Positions 1-6,162 of a stretch of DNA of 12,654 nucleotides are shown here, in pieces. The first letter of the stretch is position 1; every line of letters begins with the position of its first letter. The notes under the pieces were generated by a model. The model was given only the letters and a program-made list of their open reading frames with translations, did no database searches and had not been told where the DNA came from. This stretch comes from Pseudomonadota bacterium (GTDB taxonomy: Bacteria; Pseudomonadota; Alphaproteobacteria; Ferrovibrionales; Ferrovibrionaceae): contig JAEYTW010000057.1 of NCBI GenBank assembly GCA_023433835.1, positions 1 through 12,654 of the forward strand, written 5' to 3'. Position numbers and translations under genes: made by a program.

Positions 1-2037
1 GGCAACGACGGTGGCAATCCCCTTTGCCTGCAGAGCGTCGATCAGCGGCTTGAAGACCGAGGTGTCGCAGTAGGCGGCGTAGGTCGCATCGGATCCGAGG
101 CTGAGATTGACCGCCGCGACGCCGAAACCGGCGCCGTTCTGGTTGACCCAGTCCAGGCCGCGCAGCACGTCGCTGACGAAGAAGGTGATGCAGCTGTTGG
201 GCGGGCAGCCCGGCCCAACCACCATGGTCGCGGCCTGGATCGCCACGACCCCGGCGCCCGGCGCCACGCCGTTGATATCGGTTCCCGCGCCCGCGGCAAT
301 GCCCGCGACGTGGGTGCCGTGCCGACAATCCTCGGCCCCGCAGGGCCGCGCCGCGCCCGTGCCGCTGTCGCTGGTCTGGCCGTTGGGGCACGTGGACACC
401 GCCTGGGCGCCATCGGTAACCCTGGCGGTCGAAAAGCACAGTTCGACGATCACCCGGCCGCTCAGAAAGGGGTGGGACGCATCGACGCCGCTGTCAATCA
501 CCACGACCGACTTGCCGCTGCCGGTGGCGCCGGCATTGCGCATCTGGTCAGCCTGGACGATCGGCACCGACTGGCGCAGCGAAAGGAACATCGGCCGGTC
601 GACCTCGACCGCGGCGACATCGGGATCGCTGCGCAACGCCGCCACGGCAGCAGGCGAGGCGTCGGCAATGAATTGCGGGGCGCCGGCCATGCCCTGCACC
701 CGGGCAATGCCCATCCGCGCCATCCGCCCCTGCAGCGCGCCGGCGCGCGACCGGCCGTCGCCGCTGCCCTTCAGGGTGACGATGACCCTTTCCATGGCGA
801 TCTCGTCCGCCAGATTCCGGGCCACCATGTTCGAGGCCGGCATCCGCGCCGGACCGGCCGCATCGGGCGTCGTGACGCCCCCGTCGGGCAGGCGGTCGCC
901 AAAGGGATAGCGCACCAGGTCGATCGGCGCGGCCATGCCGTCCCAGGAAATCTTCGCGGTGGTCGGGCTGGAGAACGTCACGGTCACGGTGCCGCCGGGA
1001 TAGACCACGAGGCCGCTGCCGCTATTGGCGCCGAGCGGCGGCCCGCCGAAGAACTGCTCAAGTTTGCCGGTGAAGGTAGCGCCGCCGTACGTGCCGGCCG
1101 CGTTGAACCAGAACGGCGTGCCGTCGCTGCGGTACATATAGGCCGAGAGCAGCATCTTCGACCCGGTCCGCTCGATTCCGAAGCCGATGCCGGAACGCGC
1201 CGGGTCGTACCAGAAGCCCGTCTGCGGATCGATCGTGATCGTCTCAAAGATGGCGGTGCATGTCGTGGAGCCCGTGATTCTGATCGTCGTCGTGGCGGTC
1301 GTACCGCAGGCGGCCTCGCCCCAGCCGGCAAAGCGTGACCCGGCATCAGGCGTCGCGGTCAGCGACAGCGAGGTCTTGTCCAAGACCAGCGCGGCACAGC
1401 CAGCCGTCGTATTCGGCCCGCAATCGAACGTGCCGTCGCCGCCGGTCACGCGGCCGGTTCCGCCGCCGGTCATGCCGATCCTGACGTCGTGCTTGAGCAA
1501 ATTCTCGTACTCGGCGACCGCCAGGATATTGCGGTCGCGATACCGGAGCTGGAAGGCGAGCTGATCGTTGAAGATATTGAGCCCGCCGGGTTGATCGGGA
1601 TCGACGGCGAGGAGCATCGGGCTGTCGGCCGAGACCCAGTCGCACACCAGTGCCGCCCCGGTGTCCCGCCGCAAGCTCAGCGGGCGGATGGTCCTGCCGT
1701 TCTGAATGATCTCCATGTAGGCGTTGCAGATAATCGGGCGCAACCCGGTCGAGCCGTTGGCACGCCAGTCGATGCGCAGCAGCGCCACCGAGATGCGCGG
1801 GTTGCCGGCACAGGACACGCGCCAGGCCGTCATCGCCACCGTCGCACCACCGGTGAAGCCGTCGTCCACCGGCGACAGCGACGCGCTTGTCCCTGTCGGC
1901 GTCGAGGGGAACGGGGACGTGAGGCAGCCCGCGGGAATGGCCCGTCCGGCCGGGAGATCATCGTCCGGGCCGGCCCAGGCATGCGACAGCCCGTAAGCCA
2001 GCAACAGGACACTCAATGCAATTCTTGCCAGGAACAC
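1..2037 (-). CDS. Secreted subtilisin-like serine protease (S8), partial at the left edge
   Basis: The reading frame is open for 679 codons from a GTG to the window edge, so the C-terminus is missing. Residues 1-22 look like a Sec signal peptide ending in AWA. Residues 25-180 are a four-cysteine domain I do not recognise (C38, C76, C104, C132). Residues 185-265 resemble an InlB-like bacterial repeat (GWGEAACG, four cysteines). Residues 273-381 are a Trp/Gly-rich beta domain opening GFWYDP. Residues 417-486 resemble an I9 propeptide. The S8 domain starts near 495 with catalytic Asp515 (VVVIDSGVD) and His573 (RHGTHVAGI). The oxyanion Asn and catalytic Ser should lie just beyond the edge, so activity cannot be judged. 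The gene follows a full-length paralog by 41 bases in the same orientation and is probably co-transcribed with it. By eye the two are about 60% identical from the catalytic Asp to the edge. GTG at 2037 is preferred over GTG at 2043 because its Shine-Dalgarno spacing is normal and it aligns with the paralog's start. Substrate unknown. Confidence 0.9.
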   Translation of the reverse strand, partial: MFLARIALSVLLLAYGLSHAWAGPDDDLPAGRAIPAGCLTSPFPSTPTGTSASLSPVDDGFTGGATVAMTAWRVSCAGNPRISVALLRIDWRANGSTGLRPIICNAYMEIIQNGRTIRPLSLRRDTGAALVCDWVSADSPMLLAVDPDQPGGLNIFNDQLAFQLRYRDRNILAVAEYENLLKHDVRIGMTGGGTGRVTGGDGTFDCGPNTTAGCAALVLDKTSLSLTATPDAGSRFAGWGEAACGTTATTTIRITGSTTCTAIFETITIDPQTGFWYDPARSGIGFGIERTGSKMLLSAYMYRSDGTPFWFNAAGTYGGATFTGKLEQFFGGPPLGANSGSGLVVYPGGTVTVTFSSPTTAKISWDGMAAPIDLVRYPFGDRLPDGGVTTPDAAGPARMPASNMVARNLADEIAMERVIVTLKGSGDGRSRAGALQGRMARMGIARVQGMAGAPQFIADASPAAVAALRSDPDVAAVEVDRPMFLSLRQSVPIVQADQMRNAGATGSGKSVVVIDSGVDASHPFLSGRVIVELCFSTARVTDGAQAVSTCPNGQTSDSGTGAARPCGAEDCRHGTHVAGIAAGAGTDINGVAPGAGVVAIQAATMVVGPGCPPNSCITFFVSDVLRGLDWVNQNGAGFGVAAVNLSLGSDATYAAYCDTSVFKPLIDALQAKGIATVVA
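895..1221 (-). repeat. Trp/Gly-rich beta domain in the partial protease
   Basis: Encodes residues 273-381 of the truncated paralog. It matches the N-terminal copy of the full-length protein in position and sequence (GFWYDP, then GFGIER, DGTPFWF, GGPPLG). Whether a second copy follows the protease domain cannot be seen, because the gene leaves the window. Confidence 0.6.
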
Positions 2038-2045
2038 GGACACGC

Positions 2046-2050
2046 CCTCC
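2046..2050 (-). promoter_or_regulatory. Ribosome binding site GGAGG that decides the GTG start at 2037
   Basis: On the minus strand GGAGG lies within a GGGGAGGG tract. It leaves 8 bases before GTG 2037 but only 2 before GTG 2043, which favours 2037. A near-identical GGGGAGGG precedes the upstream paralog, so the duplication seems to include the translation start region. Confidence 0.65.
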
Positions 2051-2078
2051 CCGGCGCACGACAGGAATATCATCCGAC

Positions 2079-4811
2079 TCAGACGGGAAAGCGGACCAAA
2101 ACCTGACGCTGGCCGTCAGGCAACACGATGACGCCGTTGCGGGAATCGATGAACTGAATCGTGACCGGACCCAGGCCGGCCGTTTCCGTCGGCGCATGCG
2201 GTGCCCCGTCGAACGAGGTGCCGCCGGCGAAGCGGCGCAGATCGAACTGGATCAGCCCGTTCGGCCCGAGCCGCCCCTGGCCGATCGCCCAGTCCGCCGT
2301 GCCGGACGCCAGGTAGTGATAGCTGGCCAGGAAAATGCTCTCGCCACGGGTTTCGACGAAGTAGCCGCGGCCGCTCGCCGTCGGCGTCCACCACCAGCCG
2401 CTTTCCGCCGCGACCTGACTGACGCCGCCCAGCGCCACGGCCGCGTCGCGTATGTTGATCCGGCCGTAGCTGCGATAGCTGTCGCTGACCGTGCGCCCTT
2501 TGGCGGCAAGCTGGTCGAAGATCTGGCCGACCGTCGCGCCGGGCGAGATGGCCTTGAGCAGCGTGAAGGCCCCGGCGACATGAGGGGCCGCCATCGACGT
2601 GCCGCTGAACGACTGGAACCCGCCACCCGGCACCGAGGACGTGATGCTGCTGCCCGGCGCCATCAGCATTGGCCGCGACCAGGTGTTGGAGAAATAGGAC
2701 ACGCCGTCCGCCTTGGTGGTCGAGCCGACCGCGATCGCCGAGGAGATGCAGGCCGGCAGCGACACCCTGGAAGTCTCGCCGTCATTGCCGCTGGCCACGA
2801 CGGTCGCGATGCCCTTGGCGCGCAACGCGTCGATGGTCGGTTTCAGCGACGATGTATCGCAAGCCGAGGTGAAGGCGCCGCCGCCGAGACTCATATTCAC
2901 CGCCGCGATGCCGAGCGTGGCCGCCTGCTGGTTGACCCAGTCGAGCCCGCGCAGGATGTCGCTGGTATAGGCCGCCCAGCATCGCGTCGGGCAATCCGCG
3001 TCCTTGACCATCACGCCGACCTGCACCGCGACGATCGAGGCGCCGCGGGCCATGCCGGCAATATCGCCGCCGCTGCCCGCCGCGATGCCGGCGACATGGG
3101 TGCCGTGGTCGCAATCCTCCAGCGGACAGGGCCGGGCAGCACCGATCCCCAGCTGCGATGTCTGGCCATTCGGACAGGCCGAGTAGTCGGTTTCGTAGGC
3201 AGTGGTCAGGTTGGTCGAGAAGCAGGCCTCGGCGATCACCCGGCCCGCCAGGAACGGATGGGTCGAATCGACGCCGGTATCGAGCACGGCGACGGCTTTG
3301 CCAGTGCCGGTCAGCCCGGCGTCGTGCATCAGCGTGGCCTGGACCAGCGGGCCTGATTGCCGCAGCGACGGCAACAGCAGCAGATCCTCCTCGATCGCGG
3401 CGATATCCGGGTCGCCGCGCAACGCCGCGGCGGCGTCCGGCGTCGCCTCGACGACCATCTGCGGCACGGTCTGCAGGGCATGCAGTTCGTGCGCGCCGAG
3501 CTGTGCCATGCGGTTGCGCAGGAGGCCCGCGCGACCGCGCAGATCGCCATCCCCTCGCAGCGTGACGATGACGCGCGACCGCGAGGCCGCCGCCATGGCC
3601 GACCGTGTCGATCGCGCCATGCGCGCCGACGGATCCGTGGCGCGATCATCCCCCGCCGCCGGCTGGTCGCCGAAGGTGAAGCGCTCCAGCGTGATCGGCG
3701 TCGCCAGACCGGTCCAGTTGATCGTCGCGCGGATCGGGCTCGAGAATCGGAGTTCGAGATTGCCGCCCGGAATGAGCGTGATGCCGGCCTTCGCGTCGCC
3801 GCCGAGCACCGGGCCGCCTTGGAAGGTCTGGATCGGGGCGGTCAGGCCCAGGCCATCATAGGGCCCGGCCGCGATGAACCAGAGCGGCGTGCCATCGGCA
3901 CGATAGAGATAGCCTGAAATCATCATGCGCGCGCCGCTGCGCTCGATGCCGAACCCCATGCCTGAACGCGACGGGTCGTACCAGAACCCCGTCGCCGGCT
4001 CGATCGAGGCGACTTCGAACTTCGCCGTGCAGGTCAGCGGCCCATTGACCGGGATGGTCGTGGTCGTCGCCGTGCCGCAGACAGCCTCGCTCCAGCCGAC
4101 GAAGCGCGAATTGGTGGCGGCGATGGCCGTGAGCACCAGGGCAAAACCTTCCTCGATCTCGGCGGTGCACAGTGACGGGCAGTTCAGCCGGCGGTCGGCG
4201 CTGGCCACCGAACCCGACCCGCTGCCGCTGGTCGCGACCGTGACGGCAAACTTGCGGAAGGTCGACGCGTAGTCCGCAACCGAGAACAGGCGCTGGCCCC
4301 GCAGGGACAGATCGAACGCCTTCTGATCGTCGAAATTGGCGAGGGAGGTGTACTGATCGAGGACGAAGGTCCTGAGCGTGGCCGGCGGGAAATAACCGCA
4401 GAGATAGCCGCTGCCGTCGGACCGGAAATTCAGGGACGCGTAGGTTTTGCCATTCTGCTGGACGTTCATCGACACGTCGCACAGGAAGGGATCGGATATC
4501 CGCCCCCGCGATATGCCGATGACCCGCAGCAGCACCACCGAACGGTACGGGTTGTTGGCGCAGGGCTGGCGCCACAGCGCCAAGGAAAGCTTGGCCCCGT
4601 ACCCGTCGTCGAGTTCCGGCAGGATCGTGGCCGAGGCCGGCGCCGCCAGCGGAAACGGTGTTGCGATGCAACCGCTGGGAATGGCGAGGCCCTGCCCGTC
4701 CCCGGCCATCATGCGCTGCCTGGCGGCGAGTTCCTCCCCCGGATCGGCCAGGGCCGGAAACCCGGCGCCGATTGCCAGTGCGATCGCCAAGACCACCCTC
4801 AGGATAAACAC
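2079..4811 (-). CDS. Secreted multidomain subtilisin-like serine protease (S8), full length
   Basis: A 910-residue protein with a GTG start, five bases after GGAGG. Residues 1-22 are a Sec signal peptide (cut after PALA). Residues 25-185 are an unrecognised domain with C48, C84, C111 and C138. Residues 188-266 are an InlB-like bacterial repeat (FVGWSEAVCG, four cysteines). Residues 274-382 are a Trp/Gly-rich beta domain (GFWYDPSRSGMGFGIE). Residues 412-483 look like an I9 propeptide. The S8 domain spans about 490-797, with Asp511 (AVLDTGVD), His569 (DHGTHVAGI), oxyanion Asn676 (ASGNDG) and Ser739 (SGTSMAAPHVAG), so all key residues are present. Residues 804-910 repeat the Trp/Gly-rich domain (GWWWTPTASGRGYFVE). 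It has sixteen cysteines, eight before and eight within the catalytic domain, which suggests disulfides in the periplasm or outside the cell. There is no lipobox, C-terminal helix or autotransporter barrel. It is followed after 41 bases by a truncated paralog and preceded by rodA at 196 bases. Family-level function is firm; substrate and role are unknown. Confidence 0.95.
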   Translation of the reverse strand: MFILRVVLAIALAIGAGFPALADPGEELAARQRMMAGDGQGLAIPSGCIATPFPLAAPASATILPELDDGYGAKLSLALWRQPCANNPYRSVVLLRVIGISRGRISDPFLCDVSMNVQQNGKTYASLNFRSDGSGYLCGYFPPATLRTFVLDQYTSLANFDDQKAFDLSLRGQRLFSVADYASTFRKFAVTVATSGSGSGSVASADRRLNCPSLCTAEIEEGFALVLTAIAATNSRFVGWSEAVCGTATTTTIPVNGPLTCTAKFEVASIEPATGFWYDPSRSGMGFGIERSGARMMISGYLYRADGTPLWFIAAGPYDGLGLTAPIQTFQGGPVLGGDAKAGITLIPGGNLELRFSSPIRATINWTGLATPITLERFTFGDQPAAGDDRATDPSARMARSTRSAMAAASRSRVIVTLRGDGDLRGRAGLLRNRMAQLGAHELHALQTVPQMVVEATPDAAAALRGDPDIAAIEEDLLLLPSLRQSGPLVQATLMHDAGLTGTGKAVAVLDTGVDSTHPFLAGRVIAEACFSTNLTTAYETDYSACPNGQTSQLGIGAARPCPLEDCDHGTHVAGIAAGSGGDIAGMARGASIVAVQVGVMVKDADCPTRCWAAYTSDILRGLDWVNQQAATLGIAAVNMSLGGGAFTSACDTSSLKPTIDALRAKGIATVVASGNDGETSRVSLPACISSAIAVGSTTKADGVSYFSNTWSRPMLMAPGSSITSSVPGGGFQSFSGTSMAAPHVAGAFTLLKAISPGATVGQIFDQLAAKGRTVSDSYRSYGRINIRDAAVALGGVSQVAAESGWWWTPTASGRGYFVETRGESIFLASYHYLASGTADWAIGQGRLGPNGLIQFDLRRFAGGTSFDGAPHAPTETAGLGPVTIQFIDSRNGVIVLPDGQRQVLVRFPV
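2082..2402 (-). repeat. C-terminal copy of the Trp/Gly-rich beta domain in the full-length protease
   Basis: Encodes residues 804-910. The opening SGWWWTPTASGRGYFVE aligns with TGFWYDPSRSGMGFGIE at 274-290 of the same protein. Shared positions then include a Tyr-x-Tyr, Gly-Thr and Trp, and near the end a strand ending in Arg-Phe. I read it as an intragenic domain duplication on the far side of the protease domain. Similar GWWW-type segments are common in secreted proteobacterial proteins, but I cannot name a Pfam entry with certainty. Confidence 0.6.
3666..3992 (-). repeat. N-terminal copy of the Trp/Gly-rich beta domain in the full-length protease
   Basis: Encodes residues 274-382, between the InlB-like repeat and the propeptide. 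It is clearly homologous to residues 273-381 of the downstream paralog (GFWYDPARSGIGFGIE) and more distantly to the C-terminal copy in the same protein. The domain is predicted to be all beta, with alternating hydrophobic residues and many glycines. Confidence 0.6.
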
Positions 4812-4840
4812 GCGTCCCTCCCCGGCCTGGGCCGATCAGC

Positions 4841-4869
4841 ACGCTAGTACCACTCGCAATCAGCGTCAA
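4841..4869 (-). promoter_or_regulatory. Candidate sigma-70-type promoter for the protease pair
   Basis: On the minus strand TTGACG (4869-4864) is followed 17 bases later by TAGCGT (4846-4841). The -35 is close to consensus; the -10 keeps only TAnnnT. A start near 4834 would give a leader of about 23 bases that includes the GGAGG site. It is the best candidate in the 196-base gap, but the -10 is weak. Confidence 0.35.
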
Positions 4870-4957
4870 TTCTGCAAAAGGTTACCCGCTCGCGAACATG
4901 AGACCGATGTCGAGAGGGATCTTTTCAGTGTCGTCGGGCGGATTCATGACGCCATTG

Positions 4958-4982
4958 CGGGCGATTCTTGTCGGAATGCCCG
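4958..4982 (-). terminator. Hairpin downstream of rodA, possible transcription end
   Basis: Nine base pairs (CGGGC/GCCCG and ATTC/GAAT) with one bulged G and a 6-base loop lie 25-50 bases after the rodA stop. No T-run follows on the minus strand, so it is not a textbook intrinsic terminator. It could protect the 3' end of the operon mRNA or mark a factor-dependent end. Confidence 0.3.
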
Positions 4983-5007
4983 GGAAAGGTGACCGGCAGA
5001 GCGGCTG

Positions 5008-6162
5008 CTAGATGCCGCCGATCCGCCTGGGGATCTCGATGTCGCGATGGACGTAGACGGAGAGGAGCAAGCCGAACCCCATCATCAGCGTCATCATCGC
5101 CGTGCCGCCATAGGACAGCAGCGGCAGCGGGATGCCGACGACCGGCAACAGGCCGGAGACCATGGCGATGTTGACGTAGAAATAGACGAACAGCATCACC
5201 GTGACGCCCAAACCCACCAGGCGGCCGTACTGGCTGCGCGAGCGGAAGGCGATGGCATAGCCGTAGATCAGCAGCAGGACGTAGAGCGAGATCAGCACCA
5301 GCCCGCCGGCCATGCCGAATTCCTCGGCCAGCGTCGTGAAGATGAAGTCGGTGTGATGCTCCGGCAGGAAGCTCAGGTGGCTCTGCGTACCCTGGAGGTA
5401 GCCCTTGCCGAACATGCCGCCCGACCCCAGCGCGATCTTCGACTGCAGGATGTGGTAGCCGGCCCCGAGCGGATCCTGCTCGGGGTCGAGGAATATCTCG
5501 ATCCGTCGTCGCTGGTAATCATGCAGCTTGGCATAGGCGATCGGCAGCATCACCAGGCCCAGCGCGATGACGCTGGCAAACTTCCAGATGCGCACGCCCA
5601 CCAGGAACAGGAGCGCGCCGCCGATCGAGAGCAGCATCAGCGCGGTGCCGAGATCGGGCTGCTTCATCACCAGCACGGCCGGCGCCAGGCACATCGCGAC
5701 CGGCACGATCAGCCAGCGCAGGCGGCCGACATCCTCGATCGACAGGCCGTGGAAATAGCGGGCCAGCGCCAGGATCAGCGAAATCTTCATCAGCTCGGAT
5801 GGTTGGATCTGGATCACGCCGAGATGCAGCCAGCGCTGCGCGCCCATGCCGACCTTGCCGACCAGCTCGACCGCGACCAGCAGTACCAGCGAGATGGCGT
5901 AGAAGACATAGGCGAAACGCAGCGAGACGCGGATGTCGATCACCGCGACGGTCAGCATCAAAAGGACACCGACGCCGAAGCGGGTGATCTGGCGGCTGGC
6001 CCAGGGGTCGAGATCGCCGCCGGCGGCCGAATAGAGCACGGCAAAGCCGACCGAGGCCAGCAGCACGACCAGCAGCACGAAACCCCAGTTGATTTCCCAC
6101 AGCTTGCGGCCGAGCGACAGGCGGTCGCCCTGGTCGTCGAAGCCGAGCCACATCGCCAGCAT
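5008..6162 (-). CDS. rodA: RodA, SEDS-family peptidoglycan glycosyltransferase of the elongasome
   Basis: RodA polymerises lipid II into glycan strands for lateral-wall synthesis, paired with PBP2 in the inner membrane. The 384-residue protein is close to the 370 of E. coli RodA and has about ten hydrophobic segments. SEDS signatures are present: QPSELMKISLILALARYF (120-137), KQPDLGTAL (167-175), GSGGMFGKG (246-254), PEHHTDFIF (267-275) and PLPLLSYGG (345-353). Asp272 in HTDFIF corresponds to the catalytically required Asp262 of E. coli RodA by motif alignment. The ATG at 6162 overlaps the mrdA stop in TGATG, and AAGGA lies 9 bases upstream. A second in-frame ATG is three codons later. It is the last gene of the rod operon. 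Identification is very secure. Confidence 0.98.
   Translation of the reverse strand: MLAMWLGFDDQGDRLSLGRKLWEINWGFVLLVVLLASVGFAVLYSAAGGDLDPWASRQITRFGVGVLLMLTVAVIDIRVSLRFAYVFYAISLVLLVAVELVGKVGMGAQRWLHLGVIQIQPSELMKISLILALARYFHGLSIEDVGRLRWLIVPVAMCLAPAVLVMKQPDLGTALMLLSIGGALLFLVGVRIWKFASVIALGLVMLPIAYAKLHDYQRRRIEIFLDPEQDPLGAGYHILQSKIALGSGGMFGKGYLQGTQSHLSFLPEHHTDFIFTTLAEEFGMAGGLVLISLYVLLLIYGYAIAFRSRSQYGRLVGLGVTVMLFVYFYVNIAMVSGLLPVVGIPLPLLSYGGTAMMTLMMGFGLLLSVYVHRDIEIPRRIGGI

Noticed and set aside
2016..3356. Plus-strand open frame of 446 codons antisense to the full-length protease
   Set aside because: The opposite strand encodes an intact S8 triad and domain order. The plus-strand product is Arg/Ala-rich and low in motif content, typical of antisense frames at high GC.
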